Positions 1 through 7,940 of a stretch of DNA of 37,860 nucleotides are shown piece by piece. The notes under the pieces are model-generated. The model made no database searches, had not been told where the DNA came from, and was given only the letters and a program-made list of their open reading frames with translations. The number at the start of each line of letters is the position of its first letter. Position 1 is the stretch's first letter. A program made the position numbers and the translations under genes. The stretch comes from Pseudaminobacter soli (ex Li et al. 2025) (GTDB lineage Bacteria > Pseudomonadota > Alphaproteobacteria > Rhizobiales > Rhizobiaceae), in the NCBI RefSeq assembly GCF_003012705.1, contig NZ_PXYL01000031.1, forward strand, positions 1 to 37,860, read 5' to 3'.

Positions 1-127
1 TCACAAGCACCACGCGGCAGCACCTGAATTGCTGACACGATCCTTTGTGCCCATCGTTAGAGCCTGGAGCTTGCTATCCGGGGTACTTTCTTGCGCTTGA
101 CAGTTCCCGCCCCAAAAGAGAAGCCCG
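1..127. repeat. 127-bp terminal inverted repeat, left copy
   Basis: Bases 1-127 are the exact reverse complement of 37734-37860; identity stops at base 128 (c against t). The copy contains a TTGACA at 97-102 pointing into the window, but no -10 box follows it. The inner edge falls inside the stem of the trmFO terminator. A perfect repeat of exactly 127 bp at both extremities is what a de Bruijn assembly with k=127 leaves when two contig ends enter the same longer genomic repeat. I do not recognise the repeat family. Confidence 0.95.
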
Positions 128-140
128 CCGAAGCGGGCTT
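114..140 (-). terminator. Rho-independent terminator of trmFO
   Basis: An 8-bp stem (aagcccgc paired with gcgggctt, loop cgaa) occupies 121-140. On the minus strand it is followed by ctctttt (120-114). It begins about 7 bases after the trmFO stop codon. Its distal arm and T tract lie in the terminal repeat. Confidence 0.85.
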
Positions 141-146
141 TTCGCA

Positions 147-1556
147 TTACTCAGCTGCCTGCGCCGCGGCCGGAATGCCCAGCCAGACGCGGCAATCGGC
201 CAGCGCGCGCGATGTGATCGCGTGGCGCTTGGCGACGATCTTGTCCTTGCCGCGCAGCCGCTTGCCTTCGACCTTCGGTGCCTCGACAGGCGGGAAGAGG
301 CCGAAGTTCACATTCATCGGCTGGAACGAGCGCTTGCCGGGCTCGTCGTCGGAAACGATGTGTCCGCCAGTGATGTGGTTGAGCAGAGCACCGAAGGCGG
401 TCGTGACGGGCGGCGGCGAAACCTCTTGGCCGAGCAGCTCGGCCGCAGCGAAACGCCCTGCCAGCAGGCCGACGGCAGCCGATTCCACATAGCCCTCGCA
501 GCCGGTGATCTGGCCGGCAAAGCGCAGGCCCGGGCGGCTCTTCAGCTGCAGCGTCGTGTCGAGCAGCGTCGGCGAGTTGATATAGGTGTTGCGGTGCAGG
601 CCGCCGAGGCGGGCAAAGTCTGCATTCTCCAGCCCGGGAATCATGCGGAAGATGCGCACCTGCTCGGCATATTTCAGCTTCGTCTGGAAGCCGACCATGT
701 TGTAGAGCGTGCCGAGCGCATTGTCCTGGCGCAGCTGGACCACCGCATAGGCCTTTACCGTCGGGTTATGCGGATTGGTCAGGCCCATCGGCTTCATCGG
801 GCCGTGGCGCAGCGTCTCGACCCCGCGCTCGGCCATCACCTCGATCGGCAGGCAGCCGTCGAAATAGGGCGTGCCTTCCCACTGCTTGAACTCGGTCTTG
901 TCGCCGTCGATCAGGGCCTGCACGAAGGCCTCGTACTGCGCCTTGTCCATCGGGCAGTTGATATAGTCCTTGCCGGTGCCACCAGGGCCGACCTTGTCGT
1001 AGCGCGACTGGAACCAGCAGATGTCGAAGTTGATCGTGTCGAAATGAACGATTGGGGCAATGGCGTCGAAGAAGGCGAGCGCATCGGCACCCGTGTTCTG
1101 CGCGATGGCCTCAGCCAGGGACGGCGCCGTCAGCGGCCCGGTGGAAATGATGGCATGTTCCCACTCCTGCGGCGGCAGGCCGGTCACTTCCTCGCGCTGG
1201 ATGGTGATGAGCGGATGAGCTTCGAGCCTCGCCGTGACGGCGGCCGAAAAGCCGTCGCGGTCGACGGCGAGCGCGCCGCCCGCCGGCACCTGGTTGGCGT
1301 CGGCCGAACCCATGATCAGCGAGCCCGCTAGCCGCATCTCGGCATGAAGAAGGCCGACCGCATTTGCTTGCGCATCGTCGGAACGGAATGAGTTCGAGCA
1401 GACCAGCTCGGCAAGGCCGTCGGTCTTGTGGGCGTCGGTGCCGCGCACCGGCCGCATCTCGTGCAGGATGACGGGGACGCCGGCCTGTGCTGCCTGCCAG
1501 GCTGCTTCGGAGCCGGCGAGGCCGCCGCCGATGATGTGCAAGGGTTTTGTTGTCAT
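147..1556 (-). CDS. trmFO: Methylenetetrahydrofolate--tRNA-(uracil-54-C5)-methyltransferase TrmFO
   Basis: TrmFO is a cytosolic FAD- and folate-dependent enzyme that makes 5-methyluridine at position 54 of the tRNA T loop. Its methyl group comes from methylene-THF, not SAM. The 469-residue protein opens with the GidA-like FAD fold: [20 protein letters not shown] holds the GxGxxGxE-type dinucleotide loop (IGGGLAGSE), and [10 protein letters not shown] follows, as is typical of the family. Length is normal for the family. The open frame extends 22 codons upstream, but I chose the ATG at 1556 because the FAD motif starts right there and the extension has no family-like sequence. It lies about 60 bases downstream of a same-strand array of CUCCUCCC hairpins, so read-through from that array is possible. 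A terminator follows directly. Confidence 0.95.
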   Translation of the reverse strand: MTTKPLHIIGGGLAGSEAAWQAAQAGVPVILHEMRPVRGTDAHKTDGLAELVCSNSFRSDDAQANAVGLLHAEMRLAGSLIMGSADANQVPAGGALAVDRDGFSAAVTARLEAHPLITIQREEVTGLPPQEWEHAIISTGPLTAPSLAEAIAQNTGADALAFFDAIAPIVHFDTINFDICWFQSRYDKVGPGGTGKDYINCPMDKAQYEAFVQALIDGDKTEFKQWEGTPYFDGCLPIEVMAERGVETLRHGPMKPMGLTNPHNPTVKAYAVVQLRQDNALGTLYNMVGFQTKLKYAEQVRIFRMIPGLENADFARLGGLHRNTYINSPTLLDTTLQLKSRPGLRFAGQITGCEGYVESAAVGLLAGRFAAAELLGQEVSPPPVTTAFGALLNHITGGHIVSDDEPGKRSFQPMNVNFGLFPPVEAPKVEGKRLRGKDKIVAKRHAITSRALADCRVWLGIPAAAQAAE

Positions 1557-1616
1557 GGGTGGGAGATAAGCCGCCGGGCTTTGGAAATCAATCGGCCAAG
1601 GCCGGTCCTGAAACGA

Positions 1617-1725
1617 CAACACCCGCCGGGGGAGGAGGTCCGGCGGGTGTCGTTAGAGTGGTCAGTGATCGGGAGGAGGTGAACACTGACCTTATTCATC
1701 GGGCCCGGGAGGAGGTAGGCGCCGA
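1617..1725 (-). ncRNA. Cuckoo/CcsR-type sRNA unit C (three CUCCUCCC hairpins)
   Basis: On the minus strand this unit has three stem-loops, each exposing CCTCCTCCC, an anti-Shine-Dalgarno motif (complement at 1707-1715, 1671-1679 and 1630-1638). The best stems are ggtcagtg/cactgacc (1660-1667 with 1684-1691) and acacccgccg/cggcgggtgt (1619-1628 with 1641-1650). Hairpin loops of this sequence define the cuckoo (alpha-r14/NfeR1) family of Rhizobiales sRNAs and the CcsR RNAs of Rhodobacter, which are processed from a DUF1127 co-transcript. The same order (DUF1127 first, RNA after) is seen here. No clear U-run follows, which favours processing over termination. Confidence 0.8.
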
Positions 1726-1771
1726 CGAAATTCCTTTCGCCGTTTGAAAGGGGGCGAAACCCTTGAGAGAA

Positions 1772-1880
1772 CAGCACCCGCCGAGGGAGGAGGTTCGGCG
1801 GGTGCCGTTAGGGTGGTCAGTGATCGGGAGGAGGTGAACACTGACCTTATTCATCGGGCCCGGGAGGAGGTAGGCGCCGA
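1772..1880 (-). ncRNA. Cuckoo/CcsR-type sRNA unit B
   Basis: This is the second copy of the three-hairpin unit, offset about 155 bp from unit C and nearly identical to it. The GGGAGGAGG complements are at 1862-1870, 1826-1834 and 1785-1793, each between inverted arms. The central hairpin, ggtcagtg/cactgacc, is identical to that of unit C. The close identity points to recent duplication or gene conversion. Confidence 0.8.
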
Positions 1881-1925
1881 CGAAATTCCTTTCGCCATTT
1901 GAGGGTGCGAAGGCCCTTGAGAGAA

Positions 1926-2036
1926 CAGCACCCGCCGAGGGAGGAGGTTCGGCGGGCGCCGTTTGGGTCGGTCAGCTATCGGGAGGAGGAGAAGGCTGAC
2001 CGTATTCACCGAAGCCCGGGAGGAGGTAGGCTCGGC
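1926..2036 (-). ncRNA. Cuckoo/CcsR-type sRNA unit A (promoter-proximal)
   Basis: This third unit is the first to be transcribed after the DUF1127 genes. GGGAGGAGG complements lie at 2018-2026, 1981-1989 and 1939-1947. The stems have drifted from those of the other two units (ggtcagc...gctgacc flanks the middle motif), but base pairing is kept by compensatory changes. This supports selection on RNA structure. It starts about 10 bases after the stop of the nearer DUF1127 gene. Confidence 0.78.
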
Positions 2037-2045
2037 GAAATTCGA

Positions 2046-2186
2046 TTAGATCGAGCGGCGAGCGACCGAATGGATTTCGCTGCGGCTGATGCCGAGGTCG
2101 GTCAGTTCACGGTTCGACAGGCGGCTCAGCTCGGAAACGGTCTCGCGATAGCGGCGCCAGTTGCGGAAGTTGCGAAGGATGTTCAT
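2046..2186 (-). CDS. DUF1127 (YjiS-like) small Arg-rich protein, copy 1
   Basis: A 46-residue basic protein, MNILRNFRNWRRYRETVSEL..., with the DUF1127 signature LSNRELTDLGISRSEI in its second half. Small DUF1127 proteins are RNA-associated in alphaproteobacteria. The Rhodobacter member CcaF1 is co-transcribed with, and binds or matures, CcsR sRNAs. Here the gene sits directly upstream of the CUCCUCCC hairpin array on the same strand. The start ATG at 2186 has no obvious SD, only an A-rich leader. It differs at few positions from the neighbouring copy (2241-2381), so this is a tandem duplication. Its exact cellular role is inferred from that parallel. Confidence 0.9.
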   Translation of the reverse strand: MNILRNFRNWRRYRETVSELSRLSNRELTDLGISRSEIHSVARRSI

Positions 2187-2240
2187 TTTTTCTTGCTTTC
2201 TTTATTGCTTGCGTACGTTTGGGCCCGGTGGCCCGAAAAA

Positions 2241-2381
2241 TCAGATCGACTTGCGCGCGACGAAGGGGATGTCGCTGCGGCTAATGCCGAGGTCGGTCAA
2301 TTCACGGTTTGACAGGCGGCTCAGCTCGGAAACGGTTTCACGGTAGCGGCGCCAGTTGCGGTAATTGCGGATCAGGTTCAT
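2241..2381 (-). CDS. DUF1127 (YjiS-like) small Arg-rich protein, copy 2
   Basis: A 46-residue paralogue of the adjacent gene: MNLIRNYRNWRRYRETVSEL..., then LSNRELTDLGISRSDIPFVARKSI at the end. The frame is open further upstream, but similarity to the second copy begins exactly at the ATG at 2381. It is the first gene of the presumed DUF1127-sRNA transcript; its promoter must lie in 2382-2597, shared with the divergent DUF2157 gene. In Rhodobacter the equivalent transcript is driven by heat-shock-type sigma factors. I see no convincing -35/-10 pair here, so that regulation is only an analogy. Confidence 0.9.
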   Translation of the reverse strand: MNLIRNYRNWRRYRETVSELSRLSNRELTDLGISRSDIPFVARKSI

Positions 2382-2597
2382 CGTCTTGCTCGTTCGTTTT
2401 TTCAATCGCTTGTTTACGAGGCGTAAATAGGCTTGGCCGCTATGCATTAAAAGAGCCATTGGTGCATGGCAGCAATGCGTTTTGTGCATTGCAACATTAA
2501 TCGATTTTAGCTGCTGTGACGCAAATGTGGCGGAATCTTAAAAAACCCGTGACAACAAGGGGTTGAAGGTGGTTCTTTTGTCGCAGACAGGTCTGGA

Positions 2598-3719
2598 GTG
2601 AGTGCATTGGCGGGCTATTCGGCACGGGTGAAGCAGGACATTGCGCGATGGGTCGACAGGGGCCTGATCGACGCCTCGACGGGGGATGCGCTGGCGCGCG
2701 ATTTGGAGGCAAATGAAAGCCGGCTGTTCAGCTTCGGCTTCGTGCTGGCGGTCATGGCCGCCTTGCTTCTGGGCGCCGCACTTCTTCTCTTGGTGGCCGC
2801 GAATTGGGATGCCATTCCGCGTCTGCTTCGCGTGATCGGCCTGTTCGCCATCATCTTCGCCACCTATGTCGGCGGCGCGGTGCTCAAGTCGCGGGGGCAG
2901 AATGCGCTTGCCGAGGCGCTGTGGCTGGTCGGCGCTGCCGCCTTCGGTGGTTCGATCGCTCTGATCGGGCAGATGTATCATCTCGAGGGCGATGAGAGCG
3001 CGGCCTTGCTGACATGGTGTTTTGGCACGGGACTGGCGGCATTGCTGCTGCGCTCGGGCCTGCTCACCGTGGCAGCGGCGGCCATAGGCATCGCCTGGAT
3101 GGTCGTCGTCGGCTTTGACGACTGGGAGTTCCGCCACTCGACGCATTTCTATCTGCTGATCGCGGCCGCACTCTGGCTGATTTCCTATTGGACGCGGAGC
3201 CGCGCGGCGCGGCACCTGATCCTGCTGTCGCTCGTGTTCTATGCCTGCCTGCTGGTTGCCCACTATAACGTGTCCGACGTCGGCATAGGGCTCGCCTTGG
3301 TGTCGACGGCGCTGTTTGCGCTCTGCGTGGCCGTACCGGCGGCCGTGGAAGCCATCTTCCGGATCGACAGCCTCTTGCCGGTTCATTGCCTCATCGGCTT
3401 CCTCACCGGGATGCTGCTTATCCAGGTGGATCAGCTCGACTACACGGGGCGGCTGGTCATGTCGGCGCTCGTCGTGTTCGCGGGCATCGCGGTTGCGCTC
3501 TATTTCACCGGCCGTGACAGCCGGCTGCTGCGCTGGATAGCCTATGCCGGCTTTGGTCTCGAACTCTGCTTCGTCTATGTCCTGACGATCGGCACCATGC
3601 TCGGCACGGCCGGCCTGTTCTTCGCGTCGGGCATCGTCCTCGGCATAATCGCCATCGTCATCATCAGGGTGGAGCGACGCATCGGCGGTGGTGCGATCAA
3701 GCAGGCAGGAGCTGCGTGA
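2598..3719 (+). CDS. DUF2157 multi-pass membrane protein
   Basis: This 373-residue protein has a cytosolic N-terminal helix region (KQDIARWVDRGLIDASTGDAL, residues about 12-32) typical of DUF2157. About ten hydrophobic segments follow, starting at residue 46 (FGFVLAVMAALLLGAALLLL). The family is of unknown function and usually sits next to DUF4401 and GDYXXLXY proteins. Here only the GDYXXLXY partner is present, overlapping its stop codon. The start is a GTG at 2598 behind an aggtctgga leader, and the first residues (MSALAGYSARV) fit the family. No DUF4401 gene is found. Confidence 0.85.
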   Translation: MSALAGYSARVKQDIARWVDRGLIDASTGDALARDLEANESRLFSFGFVLAVMAALLLGAALLLLVAANWDAIPRLLRVIGLFAIIFATYVGGAVLKSRGQNALAEALWLVGAAAFGGSIALIGQMYHLEGDESAALLTWCFGTGLAALLLRSGLLTVAAAAIGIAWMVVVGFDDWEFRHSTHFYLLIAAALWLISYWTRSRAARHLILLSLVFYACLLVAHYNVSDVGIGLALVSTALFALCVAVPAAVEAIFRIDSLLPVHCLIGFLTGMLLIQVDQLDYTGRLVMSALVVFAGIAVALYFTGRDSRLLRWIAYAGFGLELCFVYVLTIGTMLGTAGLFFASGIVLGIIAIVIIRVERRIGGGAIKQAGAA

Positions 3720-4297
3720 TGAAGAACAGGCTTCTTATCTCGGCCGTCGCGCTCGCGCTGATCCAGATCGGATTCCTGTCGTGGATCATTGGGTCCCGCG
3801 CGATGATCCTTCGCAACGGCCAGGAGGTACTCCTCAAGGTCGAACCCGTCGATCCGCGCGACCTGCTGCGCGGCGACTATGTCCGCCTGGGCTATGAGGC
3901 TTCCAGCGTTCCGGCCAAGCTGATCGTTAATCGCGATGTCGAAGCTTCGGCAGCCGCAGATGGTCCGATCCATGTACGCCTCAAGAAGGGCGAGGACGGC
4001 TTCTGGCACCCGGTTGCAGCGGCGCTGGGAGCAGGATTCGCAAACGCTCCCGGTGAGGACGAGGTGGACGTGCTCGGCACCACTTCTTCAGGTTGGGCGC
4101 AGGACGAAGAGGCCGTGTTGCACGTCGATTACGGCATCGGCCGCTTCTATCTGCCGGAAGGGGAAGGAAAGGCGATCGAGCGCGACATGCGCGTACGCAG
4201 CTTCGGCATCCTGGCTGCCGTCGACAGGGACGGCACGCTCCAGATCAAGGCACTGAAGGACGGAGACACCACGCTGTTCTCCGAGCCGCTTTACTGA
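3719..4297 (+). CDS. GDYXXLXY-domain envelope protein
   Basis: A 192-residue protein with one N-terminal membrane anchor (RLLISAVALALIQIGFLSWI). A predicted periplasmic domain follows, bearing the eponymous motif LLRGDYVRLGYE (about residues 50-61). The family's role is unknown, and it pairs with DUF2157 proteins. ATG at 3719 overlaps the preceding TGA by one base and is preceded by an aggag SD. A GTG one codon upstream (3716) is also possible. Overlap and shared strand indicate translational coupling. Confidence 0.85.
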   Translation: MKNRLLISAVALALIQIGFLSWIIGSRAMILRNGQEVLLKVEPVDPRDLLRGDYVRLGYEASSVPAKLIVNRDVEASAAADGPIHVRLKKGEDGFWHPVAAALGAGFANAPGEDEVDVLGTTSSGWAQDEEAVLHVDYGIGRFYLPEGEGKAIERDMRVRSFGILAAVDRDGTLQIKALKDGDTTLFSEPLY

Positions 4298-4307
4298 GAG
4301 CTTACGT

Positions 4308-4330
4308 CCGGCGCACCGGCAACGCGCCGG
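4308..4330. terminator. GC-rich hairpin between convergent genes
   Basis: The arms ccggcgc (4308-4314) and gcgccgg (4324-4330) can form a 7-bp stem between the GDYXXLXY gene and the convergent ABC ATPase gene. Neither side has a strong T-run, so its terminator role is only plausible. Confidence 0.4.
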
Positions 4331-4396
4331 GTGACCTCTCTAGTCGATGTGGGCTTGCCGCGGCCGGAACACAGAGCGCTTCCAGCAACTCAAGAC

Positions 4397-6034
4397 CTAA
4401 GCCGGGACCGCCCGGTTCGACATCGTGCGGCGGGTCAGCCAGTCGGGATCCATCTCCGGCACCGATTGCAACAGATGCGTTGTGTATGCGTGCGCAGGGT
4501 TGGCGAACACCGTCTCCACTGCGCCAGTTTCCACGACGCGCCCGTGCTGCATCACCACCACCTCGTCGGCCACGGCCTTCACCGTCGCCAGATCGTGCGT
4601 GATGAACATCAGCGCAAGGTCGCGCTCCTTCTGCACCCGCGCCAGCAAGGCCAGGATGCCGGCAGCCACGAGCTGGTCGAGCGCCGAGGTCACCTCGTCG
4701 CAGATGATGAATTTCGGTTCCGCGGCCAGCGCCCGGGCGATGCCGATGCGTTGCTTCTGCCCACCGGAAAGCTCGGTCGGCCGCCGGTCCATATAGATTG
4801 CCGGATCAAGCTCGATCTGCTCGAGCAGTGCGCGGATGCGTTGCTCTTTCTCGCGGCCCTTGAGGCCAAGATAGAATTCGACCGGCCGTCCGATGATGTC
4901 CCGGATCGACTGACGCGGGTTGAGCGCCGTGTCGGGCATCTGGTAGATCATCTGGACATGCCGAAGGTCTTCGCGGCTGCGGGATAGATAGTCCGCCGGG
5001 AGCTTGCGCCCTTCGAACAGCACCTCGCCGCGCGACGGTTTTAGGATGCCGCTGATGACGCGCGCGGCCGTCGATTTCCCTGACCCGGATTCGCCGACAA
5101 CTGCAACCGTCTGGCCGCAATGGATGTCGAAGGAGACGTCCTCCAGAACCTTGGCTGCGCCATAGCCGGCGTCGACATTTTTGAGGCTCATCACGGGCCG
5201 TGCGCCTGTGCCCCGCTCCTGCCTCGGGCGCTCCAGCGAGCGCACCGCCCAGAGGGATTTTGTGTATTCCTCCTGCGGCGCGGAAAGCATGGTGCGTGTC
5301 TCGGCCGTCTCGACCGTGCGGCCGTTCTTCAGCACCATGATGCGGTCGGCCATCTGGGCGACGACGGCCAGATCGTGGCTGATGTAGATCGCCGCGGTGC
5401 CGAACTGCTCGACGATGTCGCGGATCGATGCAAGCACCTCGATCTGCGTGGTGACGTCGAGCGCGGTGGTCGGCTCGTCGAAAATGATGAGATCCGGCTT
5501 GCAGGCCATGGCCATCGCCGTCATGGCACGCTGCAGCTGGCCGCCCGAGACCTGGTGTGGATAGCGAAAGCCGATGCCCTCCGGCTGCGGCAGGCGCATC
5601 TTGCGGTAGAGCTCGACAGCCTCTGCTTCGGCCTTAGCGCGCGGCATCACCTTCTTGACGACCGGGGCCTCGCAATGCTGGTCGATAAGCTTGTGCGCCG
5701 GGTTGAAGGAGGCGGCCGCGGACTGGGCGACATAGGCGATCCGCTTGCCACGGAAGTCGCGCCGGACGTGCTCGCCGCAGCGCGCTAGATCGATGCCATC
5801 GAAGCCGATGGAGCCGGAGGTGATCCGGCAGCCGTCGCGGGTAAAACCCATCGCGGCAAGGCCGAGCGTGGATTTGCCGGCGCCCGATTCACCGATGAGG
5901 CCGAGAACCTCGCCGCGCGCGAGATCGAGGTCGACACCGTCCACCAGTCTCGTCCAGCCGTTCGTAGATTTGCCCTCGATCCGCAGATCGCGGATCGTCA
6001 GCAAGGGAGGGCGATCTTTCCCGACGGTCTTCAT
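4397..6034 (-). CDS. Peptide/opine-type ABC importer, fused double ATPase (DppD-DppF like)
   Basis: This 545-residue protein carries two complete nucleotide-binding domains in tandem, like GsiA/YejF. Domain 1: Walker [10 protein letters not shown] (48-56), signature VSGGQLQR (162-169), Walker B LIIFDEP (182-188), H-loop His220. Domain 2: Walker [10 protein letters not shown] (314-322), signature LSGGQKQR (422-429), Walker [13 protein letters not shown] (442-453), and FITHD further on. It energises import by the two permeases and the binding protein encoded immediately upstream on the same strand, 3 bases after the second permease. In domain 2 the usual DEPTSALD reads DEVTSALD, a conservative change seen in this class. 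It is the last gene of the operon. Confidence 0.92.
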   Translation of the reverse strand: MKTVGKDRPPLLTIRDLRIEGKSTNGWTRLVDGVDLDLARGEVLGLIGESGAGKSTLGLAAMGFTRDGCRITSGSIGFDGIDLARCGEHVRRDFRGKRIAYVAQSAAASFNPAHKLIDQHCEAPVVKKVMPRAKAEAEAVELYRKMRLPQPEGIGFRYPHQVSGGQLQRAMTAMAMACKPDLIIFDEPTTALDVTTQIEVLASIRDIVEQFGTAAIYISHDLAVVAQMADRIMVLKNGRTVETAETRTMLSAPQEEYTKSLWAVRSLERPRQERGTGARPVMSLKNVDAGYGAAKVLEDVSFDIHCGQTVAVVGESGSGKSTAARVISGILKPSRGEVLFEGRKLPADYLSRSREDLRHVQMIYQMPDTALNPRQSIRDIIGRPVEFYLGLKGREKEQRIRALLEQIELDPAIYMDRRPTELSGGQKQRIGIARALAAEPKFIICDEVTSALDQLVAAGILALLARVQKERDLALMFITHDLATVKAVADEVVVMQHGRVVETGAVETVFANPAHAYTTHLLQSVPEMDPDWLTRRTMSNRAVPA

Positions 6035-6037
6035 GGG

Positions 6038-6865
6038 TCAGTCCTTCAATCCGCTCGAGCGATGCAGCATCCAGTCGACCACGAAGTTGATCGACACGGT
6101 CAGAACCGCGATTGCGGCGGCCGGGAGCAGCGGGGTGATGTCGCCGAAGCTGATGAGCGTTGCGTTTTCCTTCAGCATCGAGCCCCAGTCGGCGGTCGGC
6201 GGCTGGATGCCCAGGCCGAGGAAGGAGAGGGCTGCGATGAACAGGAACACGAAGCAGAAGCGCAGGCCGAATTCGGCAACGAGCGTCGAGGCGATATTCG
6301 GCAGCACTTCCCTGACGACGAGCCAGCCAAGGCCTTCTCCACGCAGCCGTGCCGCCTGGATATAGTCCATCACGACCACCGATTGGGCCGATGCCCGGGC
6401 GAGTCGAAACACCGGCGCCACGTAGATCAGCGCGATGACCAGGACCATGCTGGCGATCGATGCGCCGACGATGGTGAGCAGCATGAGCGCCAGGATCAGC
6501 GAAGGGATCGCCATGATCACGTCGATGATGCGCGACAGAAGGCGATCGGTCATGCCGCCGACCACGGCGGCCACGATGCCGAGCAGGGAGCCGACGGTGA
6601 AGGCGATTGCCGTCGTCAGTAGGGCAAGGCCCACCGTGTTGCGCGTGCCGTAGATCAGGCGGGAGAACATGTCGCGGCCGAGATTGTCGGTCCCGAGCAG
6701 GAACTGGCTGCTCCACGGCTCGTATTGCTCGCCCACGACCGCGGTCTCGCCATAGGGGGCGATCACCGGCGCAAGGATCGCGATGATGGCCACCAGCAGG
6801 ATCACGGCCATGCCGAACCAGGCGGTATAGGGGGCCGTTTTCAGGGTCTGAAAGAAGCGTGTCAT
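6038..6865 (-). CDS. ABC importer permease, DppC/OppC type
   Basis: A 275-residue inner-membrane protein with an N-terminal TM helix (AWFGMAVILLVAIIAILAPVIAPY). The typical OppC N-domain GTDNLGRDMFSRLIYGTR follows, then the BPD_transp_1 core with the EAA-like stretch YIQAARLRGEGLGWLVVREVLPN. It forms the channel with the DppB-type permease encoded upstream. An ATG at 6871 overlaps the upstream stop codon but has its GGAGGT SD only 1 base away. The ATG at 6865 has a proper 7-base spacing, so I use it. Confidence 0.92.
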   Translation of the reverse strand: MTRFFQTLKTAPYTAWFGMAVILLVAIIAILAPVIAPYGETAVVGEQYEPWSSQFLLGTDNLGRDMFSRLIYGTRNTVGLALLTTAIAFTVGSLLGIVAAVVGGMTDRLLSRIIDVIMAIPSLILALMLLTIVGASIASMVLVIALIYVAPVFRLARASAQSVVVMDYIQAARLRGEGLGWLVVREVLPNIASTLVAEFGLRFCFVFLFIAALSFLGLGIQPPTADWGSMLKENATLISFGDITPLLPAAAIAVLTVSINFVVDWMLHRSSGLKD

Positions 6866-6870
6866 GGCCA

Positions 6871-7830
6871 TTACCTCCGTTCGCCCATGAGGCGCGGGTT
6901 GGTCACGATCGACAGCACGTCGGCAATGAGGTTGAGCAGGATGTAAGCGGCGGCGAAGAGCAAGCCGACCGACTGGACCACCATGACGTCGCGATGCGTC
7001 ACGGCATCGACGAAAAGCTGGCCGAGGCCCGGATAGACGAACACGACCTCGACCACCACAACACCCACGACGAGATAGGCCAGATTGAGCGCGACGACAT
7101 TGATGATGGGCGCGAGCGCGTTGGGAAGCGCGTGATAAAGGATGACGCGCAGCCGGCTCATGCCCTTAAGCCTTGCCATCTCGATATAGGGGCTCGCCAG
7201 CACGTTGATGATCGCGGCGCGGGTCATGCGCATCATGTGCGCCATCACCACCAGCACCAGGGTGAGGGCGGGCAGGAAGGAGCGGTAGACAAGCTCGCCG
7301 AACGGCATGCCGGGATCGATATTCGACAGCGAGGGAAACAGCGCCACGCGCACCGCCAAGAATAGGATCAAAACATAGGCGACGAAGAATTCAGGCAGCG
7401 ACACCCAGATCAGCGCCACCACATTGCAAAGGCGGTCGAAGATCGAGTTGCGGTAGAGCGCAGCCAGGATGCCGAGCGTCAACGCAAGCGGGATCGAGAC
7501 CGTGGCGGCAAAGGCGGCCAGGAACAGCGTATTGCCCAACCTGACCGAGAGCAGTTCGGAAATCGGACGATTGTTGGCGAGCGACGTGCCGAAATCGCCC
7601 TGGACGGCACCGAGAAGCCAGTGGAAGTAGCGCTGGATCGCAGGCTGATCGAGACCCAGCTCATGCCGGAACGCGGCGACCGTCTCGGGCGTGGCGGACT
7701 GACCCAGGATCTCTTGTGCGAGGTCGCCCGGCAAGAGTTCCACGCCGACGAAAATCAGCGCCGAGACCACGAGCAGCGTGATGACGCCAAGCGCCAGTCG
7801 CTCTCCCACAAGAATCCAGATACGTCCCAT
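6871..7830 (-). CDS. ABC importer permease, DppB/OppB type
   Basis: A 319-residue permease with an N-terminal TM helix (RLALGVITLLVVSALIFVGVELLPGD). The DppB hallmark follows (LGLDQPAIQRYFHWLLGAVQGDFGTSL), then the BPD_transp_1 core with the EAA loop YIEMARLKGMSRLRVILYHALPN. ATG at 7830 has a GGGAGGTGGC SD directly upstream, so the 53-codon upstream extension is rejected. It lies 110 bases downstream of the binding-protein gene; a strong hairpin between them probably lowers permease expression relative to the binding protein. Confidence 0.93.
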   Translation of the reverse strand: MGRIWILVGERLALGVITLLVVSALIFVGVELLPGDLAQEILGQSATPETVAAFRHELGLDQPAIQRYFHWLLGAVQGDFGTSLANNRPISELLSVRLGNTLFLAAFAATVSIPLALTLGILAALYRNSIFDRLCNVVALIWVSLPEFFVAYVLILFLAVRVALFPSLSNIDPGMPFGELVYRSFLPALTLVLVVMAHMMRMTRAAIINVLASPYIEMARLKGMSRLRVILYHALPNALAPIINVVALNLAYLVVGVVVVEVVFVYPGLGQLFVDAVTHRDVMVVQSVGLLFAAAYILLNLIADVLSIVTNPRLMGERR

Positions 7831-7884
7831 GCCACCTCCCTGGCTTTGGTTGGGATGCCGGTTTCTCCCTACCGTCATCCAATG

Positions 7885-7917
7885 ACACTGCCGAGAAGCG
7901 TGGCTTCCCGGCAGTGT
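7885..7917 (-). promoter_or_regulatory. Intercistronic hairpin after the binding-protein gene
   Basis: Arms acactgccg (7885-7893) and cggcagtgt (7909-7917) enclose gaagc/gcttc, giving a 14-bp stem with one a-c mismatch and a 3-base loop. It has no T tract. This position, between a periplasmic binding protein and its permeases, is the usual place for an mRNA-stabilising element or partial terminator that keeps binding-protein levels high. Confidence 0.7.
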
Positions 7918-7940
7918 GCAAGTCGTGCCTACCAGGCCTT

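Noticed and set aside
1-127. Terminal inverted repeats of a 37.9-kb transposon
   Set aside because: The interior is ordinary core chromosome (trmFO, tig, tRNA), and the exact length 127 is better explained by assembly k-mer overlap at a shared repeat.
97-127. Promoter from TTGACA in the left repeat
   Set aside because: No -10-like hexamer at 16-18 bases; the following sequence is GC-rich terminator stem.
45-1331. Long plus-strand open frame opposite trmFO (428 aa)
   Set aside because: Mirror frame of trmFO in GC-rich DNA; Arg/His/Leu-rich composition, no family motif, and trmFO on the other strand is certain.
1617-2036. CRISPR array or simple VNTR
   Set aside because: The periodic motif sits in hairpin loops with 155-bp units rather than as 25-40 bp repeats with unique spacers, and no cas genes are present.
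1899-2312. Plus-strand 137-aa frame across the DUF1127 genes
   Set aside because: Reads through the sRNA array and antisense to two DUF1127 copies; its apparent internal repeat comes from the DUF1127 duplication.
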